Shown here piece after piece: positions 52,816 to 64,000 of a DNA stretch of 64,000 nt. Position 1 is the first letter of the stretch. Every line of letters starts with the position of its first letter. The notes beneath the pieces are model-generated. The model was not told the DNA's origin and ran no database searches. It saw nothing but the letters and a program-made list of their open reading frames with translations. The stretch is from Dysidea avara (lineage: Eukaryota; Porifera; Demospongiae; Dictyoceratida; Dysideidae): the NCBI RefSeq assembly GCF_963678975.1, contig NC_089275.1:1693001-1757000 (forward strand), in the 5' to 3' direction. The translations under genes were made by a program, and so were the position numbers.

Positions 52816-53051
52816 ATGTGATCATCATTCACATGTAACTAGTAGCTAGTAATGTGCAAGGACTTGCATGAGGAATAAAGTTCTCCTAAAATTAACTATT
52901 TGCTAAGAAACTGCATGTCTTGATTGAGTGAGAAGGGTGGTGGCAGCTAATTGGTCATATTCATAGAGTTGAAGAATTACACATAACTATATTCAAATGT
53001 TTTGGTAGACCTTTTGGTTAAATACATAAACTATAGCTACCTGCCCATTTC

Positions 53052-54350
53052 TTTGTTCTGTTGTAAATGAGTTTCTGGTCACCTCTTAGCAGCAATGTGT
53101 AAACAAAATTCTATCATGTCAGCAAGGTAAGAGTTTAATCTCAGAGGCTCGTAAGATGGAATGCAATCCATCTATGTACATGTGTCCTGCTTAACTATGT
53201 TACCTGATCCTGCATGGTGGTAGCTGCAACTTTATGTGTTTAAAGTGTCAAGTGTTCACATTTTTTTCACAGCAATATGTGAAACACATTGCTCTTCAAA
53301 GCAGGCAGTGAAGTGTAGCTTAGTAATCTACTCTATGAATTTCCATACTGCATGGGCATCCACCACAGCGTGTTAACGTTAGTTCATTAGTGGTTATATC
53401 CATTTAGTGGCTTGAAGTAACAGCTGTTAGTGTGTTTGTGTCGCCAATGCTTGGAAGGGACTTATATACTTTGCTATTCATTCATGTAAACATGGTCTAT
53501 AGACATTTTGAATCGCAAAAAACCTTCTATAGCTGCTAACGGTCTGTCAGACTGTCACTATCAAATGCATGAATTTTAGTAGGCACAATCAAAGTTTGGT
53601 AATTGTAAGGTTTCAGCCAGGGTTGATGCTAAGTTGTTGTTGCTGCTTCCTTGAGCAAGAAAGGTTACTCACATTGCTCCGGTTTACCCAGTTGTTAAAT
53701 AGGGACCTTTCTTAAATGGTGACTTTTTTGGTAGCCCTATAGTTTTAAATGCTTTTGGTTGAATACTATAACATTACTTTGTTCTGTTGTAAATGAATTT
53801 TTAGTCACCTGTTAGCAACTATTGTGTGCACTATAATACATATCTACATGTCAGGAACATGCATTAAGCATGTAGCAAAGTAAGTTTCAATCACAGAGGC
53901 TCTTAAGATGGAATGCAATTCATCTATGCACATGTGTCCTGCTAATGGTGGTAGCTAGCTTTTTCTATATTAAAACTAACTTAAAAGTGCCAAGTGTTCA
54001 CAATAATCTCCACAGTGATGTGTGAAGCATATTGAGTAAAAGCTCTTCGAAGCAGGCAGTAATGTGTAGTGCAAAAAATTCTATGAATTTGCATACTGGG
54101 AATCCACCACAGCACATTATTTCATTAGTGTTAATGGTTATATTCATTTTAATGGTTTGAAAGAACAGCTGTTAGTCTGTGTGCCAATAGTTTGAAAGGA
54201 CTTATACTTTGCTATTGCTTTTGACTCATGCATGCATGCAAGCACGGACATTATAAATCACAAAAAAATTCTGTAGCTGCTAACAGTCTGTCACTATCAA
54301 ATCCATTACCTTTGGTAGGCACAATCGGTGCTTTGATACATGGAAAAATT
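53052..54350. repeat. Tandem duplication of ~727 bp
   Basis: TTTGTTCTGTTGTAAATGA begins both copies (53052 and about 53778). Collinear matches run through CAGAGGCTC.TAAGATGGAAT, ATGTGTCCTGCT, AGCAGGCAGT and CTGCTAAC.GTCTGTCA. The first copy ends GGTTTCAGCCAGGGTTGATG (about 53620); the matching end of the second copy is at about 57140-57172, because a microsatellite and the foldback element interrupt it. Neither copy has a coding frame. Confidence 0.85.
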
Positions 54351-54369
54351 TAATGTTGTGTAGTAGCTA

Positions 54370-54535
54370 GTGTGTGTGTATGAGTGTGTGTGTGTGTATG
54401 AGTGTGTGTGTGTATGAGTGTGTGTGTGTATGAGTGTGTGTGTGTATGAGTGAGTGAGTGAGTGAGTGAGTGAGTGAGTGAGTGAGTGAGTGAGTGAGTG
54501 AGTGAGTGAGTGAGTGAGTGAGTGAGTGAGTGAGT

Positions 54536-54593
<58 letters not shown>
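54370..54593. repeat. Compound (TG)n / (GAGT)n / (GA)n microsatellite
   Basis: TGTGTATGAG units are followed by about 25 GAGT units and about 27 GA units, directly upstream of the foldback element. Minus-strand frames with Ser-Leu and Thr-His runs are artefacts. Confidence 0.97.
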
Positions 54594-54598
<5 letters not shown>

Positions 54599-54610
54599 GC
54601 AGTTAAGATA

Positions 54611-57123
54611 GGTGGGGACTATTCTACGGAACGAAACGGAACGGAATGATGGACTAAACCACGGAACGGAACGCTTTCTCAAATTGAAGCTTGCAACTTA
54701 CCATTGCTGAAACTTCTCTTATAAGTTAGCAGTGGCATCTCCAGTGGGTGATTAAACATAAGATAAAAAGAATTAACGGATCGATTGTGGGTTTTTGTTG
54801 GTTGTCATTAGTAACAAAGTATTATTGTGGGATGAGCTGTATCAGTGATGTTCATCCGTACGGAAGGGAACTTTATGTGAGCTGTGTTTCTTTAGAAAAC
54901 AGTCTGGGCCGGTCTTTCAAGTCATAAGTCAGTGTATAAATAAAGCAAGCAGGAAGATACTGGTAACAGGAAAGAGCCAGCTGAATTAAAACTTGAAGAA
55001 TTTTGTGCAGTGTGTGAGGAGCAAATATTTTGGCAGACCGCAAGGAGGGTATATTCTGCAAACATCACTGAAGTGTATGCATGGAGTTATTTATATATTA
55101 ACAGCTGGTGCAGTGGACTAATGCCGTATTCAATAGTGAGCTGATTTTATCTGTTGCACAATTCAAGGATGTGTCTGACTGCTAGCCTTGAATCAGGCTA
55201 AATGCCAAAACTCCAAGATCAGCCAAATCTCTATTATAAGCCGCATGTGAAACCATGCCCATAGCCACCAGGCAAACGTGATTTGGACCAGGATGTGTGT
55301 GTAATTTCAATGTATCTAGTCAGACCTGAAATGGAACACTCACATTAATTACATACCACCTAAGAATCCTAGGATTTCTTAAGTGTAACATTTCACATGC
55401 TTCACTTCAAACAAAACAGGTTAAATTTGTTCGTCTATTTTCAATTCCCAGTCCAGCTGGTCCATGAAATTACAATGGGATCACATGTATTTGTTACAGT
55501 GCGGGCTGTCCTGTGTTGGATCTACTCTAGAGTTGAGATTTCAAGGTAGACTCACTGCCAATGTACTGACACTAATACTGTTGTAGCATGTTTAAGTGGA
55601 GGACAAATGAAATAGTAATGCTAGATTATTTATGTATACAAATTTTTCATAATGAAATTGATATCCCATTTTGATTTGTACTTCCACTTTGCAACATATT
55701 CAAGAGCAAGAAGCTACCACACTTAATCTCCAACCACTGTCATTAATTAACCAAGATCTCACTAGTCTGTAATTCACCTTACTGTAGTGATTTTATTGAT
55801 TCATCTGTATGTTTTCTTCATTTCCTTCGAAGTTGTACCAAGAGTTCATAATAAGGTGGAGAGTGTCTAACTTGAATGCATTCACCAAACACCCTGCTTA
55901 AAGTAACACCTCGGCCTTATTTCAGAACAAAGGCTTTACCTTCTTCAGCAACACTAATCAACAGTTTTCTATCCCCCAGTAAAGGTGTTGATTTGATGAA
56001 AGGTGAACTTTACGCAGGGTGTTTGTACAGGCCATACTGAGAGTTAGACTCTCTCCCCCATACAAATCAGTATTATGAACTCTTGGTTGTACAGTATCGG
56101 TAAACAAAGATAAGTTTCTCTCCCATCTTATTCTAGGATTTCTATTGACAAGGAAAATTCAATTATTTGTGTACAGGCTCAAAATTGAGAAAATATAAAG
56201 AAAGTGAATTAATATTATACAATCAGTTTACTTTTGGATATTTAATGTCTCCAACCACAACAAAAATTCGATGAATCCATGCATCTCATCACTGGTCGTC
56301 TGAACATTCTGAAAGTGATACCTCACTCAATCAACCATATATTCTGTTTATTAGACTGAATAAAGTCATGATTACCTAAACAATCACTTAATTAATGTTT
56401 TATAATTATCCTATTCCATTTTCCTGGAGGTTCCACTGATAAAATGCAATTTCAGCAATGATAGCAGCTAGCCAAGCTGCAAGTTGATTCAGAAAGCATT
56501 CCATTCTGTAAAATAGACCCCATCCAGAATTCAACTCAGTACTCAGGCTGAGATATCTGACAATAGTCCACTACTCTGTTAATGAATCATTGATGTTCAC
56601 ACAATATAGCCTCCTTGAGGTATCTGAATGTTTGCTCCTCACACACTGCACAAAATTCCTTTAGATTCTACTTAGACTGAGTTGATTCAGCTTGTCACCA
56701 TACTTGTTTCCTTTGTAGTGTAGCTATACACATACTGATTTATGCCGATTAGAAAGGCTGGGCCTCAGACTGTACATTCTAAAGTCAAGTAAATAAAAAT
56801 AACTCACATACTAGTAAAAACAAGTCATGCATTAAGTTCCCTACTTGATATATCCGAAGATGAACACACTGAGTCAGCTATTCCCACAATTAGTACTTCG
56901 TTACTAATGACAACCAACAAGAACCCACAATCGATCCTTAAATTCGTTTTATCTTTCTTGGGGTACGTTTGATTACCTGCTGGAAGTGCCACTGATAATT
57001 TGTACAGCAATGGTAAGCTGCAAGCTTCAATCTGAGAAAGCATTCCGTTCCGCAGTTTAGTCCATCATTCCGTTCCGTTCCGTTCCGTTCCGTTCCGTTC
57101 CGTTCCGTAGAATAGACCCCACC
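54611..57123. mobile_element. 2.5-kb long-TIR foldback element, 9-bp TSD
   Basis: The left end GGTGGGGACTATTCTACGG and the right end CCGTAGAATAGACCCCACC are inverted. The TSD is a perfect 9-bp GTTAAGATA (54602-54610, 57124-57132). The inverted similarity extends inwards for several hundred bp (CGATTGTGGGTT near 54783 against AACCCACAATCGAT near 56925), and matching inverted words occur close to the centre (CCAAGAGTTCATAATA near 55838 against TATTATGAACTCTTGG near 56073). GGAACG arrays expand near the ends, more on the right. There is no transposase. A 9-bp TSD with long TIRs suits Mutator-like elements. Confidence 0.85.
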
Positions 57124-57802
57124 GTTAAGATAAGTGGTCTGAGTTTGGTAATTGAAAGGTTTCAGCCAGGTTTGATGCCCAGTACAGTTACCCAGGTGTT
57201 AAGTGGCAACCTAGTGACAACTGGGGAGGCAGACCATCCATAGCTCTGATATAACATATGTAGTGGGTGAAGGTACAGGTGATATTTAATTGGGCTGCCA
57301 TTCCCATACATTCACATGAGATACTGTATGGTACAACTTTCTGTGAGTTACGTATAATACAAGTCCTGCCCTCGAAGGATTATGCTTACGATGACTCTTA
57401 GCACCAGCCTACATGAGTAGCTAGCACACAGATGCAGTCAGGTAAGCAAGTGGTAGCTGAAGGTATTGTCTTTTGTGTGTATGTGTGTGTGTTGGGCTTT
57501 GCTCTGTTAGTGTAGGCTAAGGCTGACTAAGAAGTTGACAGGAATGCATTCAAGTACATGAATATTTTTACTAATCAGTGTGGACAATCTAATTAGCCAC
57601 AGTGCATCCACCGCACTAGCTATATGGCTGCGCATGGATGAGGTCTATGCTCTATCATGCTCGTATATATATATACCAACAGCATGCATGCATGCACAGA
57701 TGCACACAATCACCTTCGCTGCATGTTTCTTCCGATTATTCTAGTCGCAGTTAATAACGAGGCTCTAGCAATGATGCAGCTTGTTAACTGTATGTATGTA
57801 TG

Positions 57803-57890
57803 TATGTCTTTGTAAGGGGAGCACGTTTGCAGGCTTTGCCTTTTGTGTGACCCTTGTCTTTTGACAAAAATCGATAATCTAATCTAACTA
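57803..57890 (+). mobile_element. LINE-like 3' end, copy 2
   Basis: GGGGAGCACGTTTGCAGGCT ... TGTCTTTTGACAAAAATCG, ending GATAATCTAATCTAAC, matches 17385-17475 closely. It follows a short (GTAT)n run at 57790. Confidence 0.55.
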
Positions 57891-57947
57891 GAACAGTGCT
57901 TGTGGCCTTGTGCTCCATGGCAGACTTACCTGCAGGTATAGCTATAA

Positions 57948-58327
57948 GGCCAATGAAACTTGATTAGCAGTTTCACGTCATTGCCCGCTTGCTTTTGATA
58001 CACCCGCATGGAATTTCATTATTGATATTTCAGATCGAAATACTCTAATAGAGCAGTCACTTTTATTCTAATAGAGCAATCAGCTATACTCTAATGGAAA
58101 AATCACTGTTTAGGAGCTACAGAAATAACTGAATATTCTTATATGGATTAGTAACATACTTTAATGCAAGAGTAATCAATGTAGATCTCACTGTTTTTGG
58201 TAGAAATCTTTATGTTTGGGATGTGTGTTGTACTTTTGGAAAATTATGAATAATGAATAATAACCGCCCTCCCGCATCAAATTTTCAAAAATCTGAGCGA
58301 GAAACTGGTAATCAAGTTTCATTGGCC
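57948..58327. mobile_element. Harbinger-like MITE with GGCCAATGAAACTTGATTA ends
   Basis: The left end GGCCAATGAAACTTGATTA and the right end TAATCAAGTTTCATTGGCC are inverted repeats with TAA on both sides (57945-57947, 58328-58330). It carries three cassette copies at 58024-58105 and CCCGC motifs near both ends. It is the same family type as 18238-18625. Confidence 0.92.
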
Positions 58328-59636
58328 TAAAGACTGTCACAGCATTTATGATCGTTCATAGATATCGCCTCTTCCATCCTTTTCCGCCAGTTTCTAGCGA
58401 CGCCACAATTGTATACCTTTGCTACAGTAGCTAGCTACAGTGCTACACGCATTTGGCGGCTACATAATCACATGTTGCTTGCTGGCAAAAGGAGTAGAGG
58501 ATAACACCCCCTGGGTCGAGAGACAACTGGGTGCATTCCACAAGCACTCATCATCTCTATAGTACGACTACCTCACAGTAAATTGGTTAAGTCTACTTTA
58601 TAGATGACTGCAAGTGCAAGCTACCCTGACATAGGGAACTTTGCAGAAAGACATATAGGAAGAGCTGCATTTGTAGCAATTGTGAGGTAACAAGATGTGG
58701 CTAATTCATGATTCATTATTAATTTGTTATCTATCATTGCATGGCAGTGGGATCTGCCATCAACATCACCTAGCTACGTAAAGTTGTCAAAGGAAGTTAC
58801 AAAGTAGTTACTGATGCTTTCAAAACTTGGACTGCTGATGAAGATGTCTTGTGGTAGTACTGTAGATGAAATCACATAGTAAGTTCTGCTCGGTAAGTTC
58901 TGCTATAGTTCTTGGAAATGAGTATTTTGTGGTCTATTGAAGTTAGGCAGTGGAGAAACCTGTGGTCATGGCTGGATCTTGTGAAAGCTATGAATGACAC
59001 TGTACAAGGAATAGTATACATTAATTCAAGGTTTGTCACAGAAAAAAATTGCCATAGCAATATTTTTAATGTAACAACATTTTTACAGATGCTACCTATA
59101 AGAAATATATATAACTAGTGATGAAACAGATTAGGAGAAGAAAGCTGCACTCAACGGACAGAAGTAAAAGAGCAAATCTACATTAATTTTAGTGATCTAA
59201 CATCCCTCAGAAAAAAAAGAATCCTGAAGGTGTCAAGAACTTCAATTTGTGAACTGAAAATTTTAGTTGCTGTACAAATGATGTGCTTTTTTACTTATTA
59301 ATGAAATACGTATTGTGGGTAGTAAATACAACACAGGAGCGAGACATTGCTAGCTATATTACTAGTGCAGTATAAAGCAGATGCACATTATAGAAAATGT
59401 TGATTTCAGCTACAGGATTTCTTACATCCTGTATGCATTTCACAGTGTTAAAATGTACATTTCTTCACTGCCTCATTTCCAGCACCATTCTAGATGCAGT
59501 GAATCTTTCTTTATCCTCTGTATGAAACTTTACTGAAATCTACTAATGTTCTAAGTATGAAATGTGGCTGAAATGACAAATTTCATGGCCATTTTATATG
59601 CATTACATACAAGCGGACATGGAACTTTTCGCCCAG
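58328..59636. other. Intergenic stretch, nothing recognised
   Basis: Short open frames only (62-68 codons at 58872-59118). No TIR pair was seen. Confidence 0.35.
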
Positions 59637-59778
59637 TGATTCACCACAATCACTACAAACACCGCAATCACTGTATTCACTACAATCACTGTAATCACTA
59701 CAATCACTACAATCACCACAATCACTGCAATCACTGTAATCACCACAATCACTGTAATCACTACAATCACTGCATTCA
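59637..59778. repeat. AATCACTNC minisatellite, left half
   Basis: The same 9-10-bp unit as 46860-47255. The array is interrupted by the MITE at 59779-60159 and resumes at 60160. Confidence 0.9.
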
Positions 59779-60159
59779 CATAGGAAGCGGAAGGATGCTA
59801 CAGTTGGGGGTGCCCAAAATTTATGGTGGTAGTAGTAGGTGTGCGAAGCACACCAAGGATGCTAATTCTAGGGGGGTCTGGGAGCATGCCCTCCCAGGAA
59901 AAAATTTGAAAATTAGGTGTCAGGAGATTGAATTTGGAGGCATTTTCGGTGGTTTTAGCTGTTAATCAAATACTAGTACTATTACTTTTATTTTAATACA
60001 TGCTTGACTGTTGTATTAGGGTGACTGCTCTATTGGGGTGACTGTTCTATTAGAGTATTTCGATCGTGATTGACAAGTTTCTGGAGGTTCGTGTGACGAC
60101 TATTGCGCAATACAGCTTTGAGTTGGGGGTGCTGGAGCACCCCTCTTCCGCCGCCTATG
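59779..60159. mobile_element. MITE with CATAGGCGGCGGAAG-type ends, copy 2
   Basis: The left end is CATAGGAAGCGGAAGG and the right end CTTCCGCCGCCTATG. The TSD is ATTCA (59774-59778, 60160-60164), a word of the minisatellite it landed in. It is a full-length match to 16678-17050. Two to three cassette copies lie at 60018-60063. Confidence 0.92.
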
Positions 60160-60450
60160 ATTCACTACAATCACTGTAATCACCTCAATCACCGCAATCA
60201 CTACAATTACTGCAATCACCACAATCACTGTATTCACTACAATCACTGCATTCACCACAATCACTGCATTCACCACAATCACTACAAACACCGCAATCAC
60301 CACAATCACTGCATTCACTACAATCACTACACTACAATCACTGCATTCACCACAATCACTATAATCACTGCAATCACTACAATACAACCACTGTAATCAT
60401 TGCATTCACCACAATCACTAAAATCACTGCAAACAATCACCACAATCACT
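60160..60450. repeat. AATCACTNC minisatellite, right half
   Basis: Continuation of the array at 59637-59778 after the MITE insertion. Frames on both strands (HYNHC or VIVV repeats) are artefacts. Confidence 0.9.
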
Positions 60451-60790
60451 GCGTAGCTAGTGGTTTTGTAACATCTCCGTATACTATTGTGCACTAATTC
60501 CGTGTTACGGAATCGTTCCTGTCTTTAGCAAGTAGTTATAGGAATGTGGGGGTGCCTATTATCTATAGACTACAGTGAGTTTTGTGTGTATGTTTAGTTT
60601 ACTATACATGTATGCATGTACCCCAGTGACTTATTTCCAGCGGTGTATTAGTTTACCAACGACTTTATCGACTTTGCAACACTGAAATTACGAGAGCAGA
60701 CTTGTTACACTGTGTGTTAATTGGAGCAGTCAAGATGCGCGTTGGTGTCACTGTCAATTACATAGTGTTAAACCACAGCGGCGAGTGTAA

Positions 60791-61160
60791 TGCGCCTATC
60801 AATTGTAACCCCCAGTACCCCCAGTACGGGATCCATAGGGAGATTATAGGGGGTTTATACGGGGGTTCACCTACTGGCAAAGTCACCCCCAGTAGTGGGG
60901 CTTTTGACACAAGCATTTTTTATAACAGTCGAATTGTGTAGCTACATTTAGTTAAATCACGTGACGTTGACCCGTAGCCAGCGAAGCGGCGTTGTTCATG
61001 GAGTGGGGGAATACCTCGGGGAGTATAGGGAGTAGGTAGGGGATTAGACAAACACTTAGGCCCCAGTAGTGGGGTTATTGCTCTTGCAGGGTGTCAAATC
61101 CCCACCTTGTCCCCACATGGCCCGTACTGGGGGGGTAGGGGCCTAACATTGATAGGTGCA
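60791..61160. mobile_element. MITE with TGCACCTATCAATGTTA-type ends, TAA TSD
   Basis: The left end TGCGCCTATCAATTGTAA and the right end CTAACATTGATAGGTGCA are inverted, flanked by TAA (60788-60790, 61161-61163). The terminal 17 bp is duplicated once more at 61161-61177 and again followed by TAA. CCCAGTACGGG / CCCGTACTGGG words lie inside both ends. It is the same family as 17924-18234. Confidence 0.85.
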
Positions 61161-61184
61161 TAATATTGATAGGTGCATAATAAG

Positions 61185-61570
61185 AGGCCAGATGGCATGT
61201 CAATGATTCCTTGGTCACGGGGCTTACCCTTGCTCTGGGACTTTACCTGTTCAGACACCCTGGCCCCATCTAATTTATCAACTTCTGCAAGTGGTGCCAG
61301 CCGGCTGGCAAACTCTTCAGAGTCAGAAAGTATACTTCTCTGATTCCATCATTTCACTTCACCCCTTTATGTATTGAGACCCTAGGTGCTTGGGAATCAT
61401 GTGCACGCTCATTAGTGAAGTGGATAGGTTCCCGGGTAATGGAACAGTCTGGTGATAATAGGGCCACCCAATTTTTGATTCATATGATTGCCATTGATGT
61501 TCAATGTGGCAATGCTGCTACTGTAATGGCAACAATACCATCATCCCAGAGTTTGCCTCTCTGCTCACTG
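61185..61570 (+). pseudogene. Retrotransposon endonuclease-domain fragment, one frameshift
   Basis: Frame 1 (61185-61340) reads [20 protein letters not shown], then [10 protein letters not shown], and ends in TGA. A neighbouring frame continues [20 protein letters not shown], then GAWESCARSLVKW and IDVQCGNAATVMATIP. RPDG...WD.T..DTLAPS...KY...ETLG.W...QRGNA is the layout of the C-terminal PD-(D/E)xK nuclease region found in many invertebrate non-LTR retrotransposons. The fragment starts directly after the MITE's TAA, so its 5' part is missing. Confidence 0.75.
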
Positions 61571-62456
61571 TTTAAGTGTTTATTATTGATTTACGAAAAT
61601 ATAGCACTATACGAACATACTATAGGTTGGGTCTTGAGCCAAATTTCCTGCTATATTTGCCACCATATCAAGACATTCAAGCTGAAAAAGGAAATACAGT
61701 ATCCGAACTGAGTACTAAATAACACTGTAAATTTTACAAACCAACCTGCAGAGTGATTTCACAATGCTTTTGTTTCTTTGAATCACTAATGTCCTGAGGG
61801 TCAATGGGTGTCAAGACGTTGGGATGCCACTGGAGCGTTCTCTTTCCAAATAGCTATCCACCATTCATTTTGCAATAGAACAATTTTCAACTTTAAAATG
61901 ATGAACCTAAACATCTTCTGATTTCCTCCTAGTATTTCCTCCTATTCACTGGTCTTTACAAATCTAGTTGTGAATCTGAGTTATCTCACGTGTCACAGGT
62001 TATTACACCATAATGGCTCTGAAATTCCCAATGCAAAAAATTTATATATTGGGGAATTTTCTAAACCGCTTTGGTTAATTAGGCCATTTTGACGAGCCTA
62101 AATTTCGTGTCCTTTTAACGTTATTAGACTCACAGAATTGCTTTACATGTATTATACCCTAAAAGTTGCTAAATGGACTCGAGGTGAGCAGTACGCAATA
62201 ATTAATTCATTTTAAATAGTTTTTCCTGTATTGGACATGCCTGTAACAGCTATTATTTTTGTCATAAACAAATGCATGGCAAATTTTCAAAATGTCTTGA
62301 TATGTGACAAGGGGGTGTCATGTAGGTACGTGCTGTAGGTAGATCTTTGACCTATGAAAATCAACCTTGACTGTTTACTTGGCACGAATTTGGTGGCCTT
62401 GACATTTGACCTAAACTTTGACCGCGGTCGCAGATCTACCTATAGTGAGTGCCTAT
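61571..62456. other. Intergenic stretch, nothing recognised
   Basis: After the retrotransposon fragment the frame degrades (to 61711). No further feature is supported. Confidence 0.35.
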
Positions 62457-62464
62457 GTGTCACC

Positions 62465-62805
62465 CGGGGTGTCCGCAACTCTGAAAAATCCTGTATGAGA
62501 TTTCTAATCTTTGTGATTTCAAGCAATTTATGGCAAGATTTCAAGATTTCAGAGCATTTAATATCTTAGATATCTGGATTAGTAGAATCACACGATACAT
62601 AGTATACAGAAATATGCAGAATCCTTTCTTGAGTTCTCTGCATACTTGTGGAGATGCTGGATGTAGCTATGTGACGCTGCAAATATGGAAGTATACAGGA
62701 AATATACGGAACTTTATAACAATTTTCAGAGATTTCAAAATCTGCGATTTTAACAAGATTTCAAAGTTGGCTGTACAAGATTTCAAGGGAGTTGCGGACC
62801 CCTTG
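62465..62805. mobile_element. hAT-like MITE with GGGTCCGCAACTC ends
   Basis: The left end CGGGGTGTCCGCAACTC and the complement of the right end, CAAGGGGTCCGCAACTC, match. The flanks GTGTCACC (62457-62464) and GTGTCATC (62806-62813) agree at 7 of 8 positions. The body is rich in AAGATTTCAAGATTTCA words. The open frames in it have no known domain. Confidence 0.8.
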
Positions 62806-63229
62806 GTGTCATCCCCTTACACTGACACCCGGGTGCTATATTCTCTGTAGTTCATGAGCGTATGCGGTGCTTTAATGTATGAATTTGGAGTTATGCCGAT
62901 TAAGATTAGCTGTGGCGGTTGGTAAGAAGAAGCTTGTGATTGTTAGGCCTAGTTTAATCCAAGGGATTATGTATAGCTACGGTCCACAGTTTGACCTGGG
63001 GAATGGCTCCCAAAAGCATATCAAAACTGTTTTCAAAATATGCTATGCACACCTTGTAATGGTGGTTATGACAGTACAATGGTAGTTTACGTGACCACAG
63101 CACCAAAAATGCTGTGGAAACATTTCTATCACTACCAGGTGGTTTAGGATTGGCGGAGAAAAGAGGGATTTGAGCCTCATAGATTCTCCACACCTTCGTG
63201 TTATACCCACAATCAAATGTAATACGTAC

Positions 63230-63593
63230 TAGGGCTGAAACTATCATGGTTTTTTAGTATTCAAGTGCTCTCTAGAGTTAACGAGAGTACTCATGAATAC
63301 TAGCTACTTGTAGTCATACCCATATGACATGTTTTGTACCAACCTTAAACATTTTATTGCTTTTCAAGTAATAACAATGATACACACACTGTATTAAAGT
63401 ACTGATATCAGTGTCCCTGACAAAAAAATGCTATTCAAAACTCTATAGCCTTCAATATGTCACTCCCTGATGACAAATACATCATGTGAGCTAGGTCACA
63501 TGATTTTAACGAGTACTCGAGTACCAATTTTACTATCTGAGTACCAACTCCTTAACAAGTACTCTCCGAGTATTAGTATTTGTTTCAGCCCTA
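63230..63593. mobile_element. hAT-like MITE with TAGGGCTGAAAC ends
   Basis: The left end TAGGGCTGAAACTATC and the right end GTTTCAGCCCTA are inverted. The flanks ATACGTAC and ATGTGTAC agree at 6 of 8 positions. Repeated GAGTACTC words occur near the right end. It is without coding capacity. Confidence 0.75.
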
Positions 63594-64000
63594 ATGTGTA
63601 CACATACTTTACAGATATGCACACATCAATAAATACGTACAACTAATGATATAGTCAACTATAGTTCAGTCTCTATGGCATCCTCAGGAGGAGGATGGCT
63701 CACTCCTTCACCTGGTTGACACAGTTCCTTGTAGCAGGTTGTTGTGGACGAATATCGCCAATCCCAGAGTAGGGATGCCACGCCATAGAAATTTTTATGT
63801 CACGTATGTCATAGAGGTTTATGTCACAACATGTTGTATGTCACGACATAAGCAATTCTTAAAGTTTCACAACTGAAGCTCATGTTACTTATGAAACTGT
63901 ATAGCTATTTTGATTCAAACATGTCAATTAAACATCAGCAACATTAACTATGATGTCATTGTTCATACTTATTTGTCATTTTTTCTGATGTTTATCGCAT

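Overview
This is an AT-rich, gene-poor piece of an animal genome, dominated by transposable elements. The eukaryotic signals are a spliced gene with GT-AG introns, some only 44-54 bp long, many miniature inverted-repeat elements (MITEs) with clean target-site duplications (TSDs), satellite arrays, microsatellites and non-LTR retrotransposon fragments. Very small introns plus a dense MITE load would suit a marine sponge, but that is inference and no marker gene fixes the lineage. There is no bacterial gene organisation, and I found no CRISPR array, rRNA gene or intact tRNA gene.

Region by region. (1) 1-7 kb: two arrays of a 31-bp satellite (1-712, 3121-6385), each followed by the same ~328-bp near-perfect hairpin. 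(2) 1.1-15.6 kb: diverged copies of one non-coding segment (about 1.13-2.05, 7.4-9.0, 12.5-13.3 and 14.6-15.6 kb), with MITEs inserted between and within them. (3) 16.6-20.9 kb: a cluster of full-length MITEs, two of them sharing one TTA target site. (4) 21.4-43.6 kb: the only recognisable host gene, on the + strand. Its exons encode an F-BAR membrane-bending domain, an HR1-like coiled coil, a C1 zinc-finger domain and a C-terminal SH3 domain ending at 43612. The first F-BAR exons are locally duplicated (21.4-23.5 and 24.4-28.6 kb). Splice phases and frames break at several points and one exon holds an in-frame TGA, so as it stands the locus looks like a decaying gene, or an assembly with indels. 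(5) 42-48.6 kb: hAT-like elements, one carrying a nested element, a tRNA-like SINE remnant, G/C homopolymers and a minisatellite. (6) 49.2-51.5 kb, - strand: a retrotransposon with a restriction-like endonuclease, split by a second LINE fragment. (7) 51.9-64 kb: Harbinger-like and hAT-like MITEs, a 2.5-kb foldback element with a 9-bp TSD, a ~730-bp tandem duplication, a minisatellite split by a MITE, and another retrotransposon C-terminal fragment.

The most unusual pattern is a ~25-bp cassette with the core CTCTAATAGAGCAGTCA. It occurs in pairs or triplets inside at least nine of the MITEs here, which have unrelated terminal repeats and TSD lengths (3, 5 and 8 bp), and it also occurs in free positions. 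The F-BAR gene, if functional, would couple membrane curvature to actin control, as the F-BAR/HR1/SH3 families do. The remaining sequence is mobile or repetitive DNA with no sign of a cooperating gene set.
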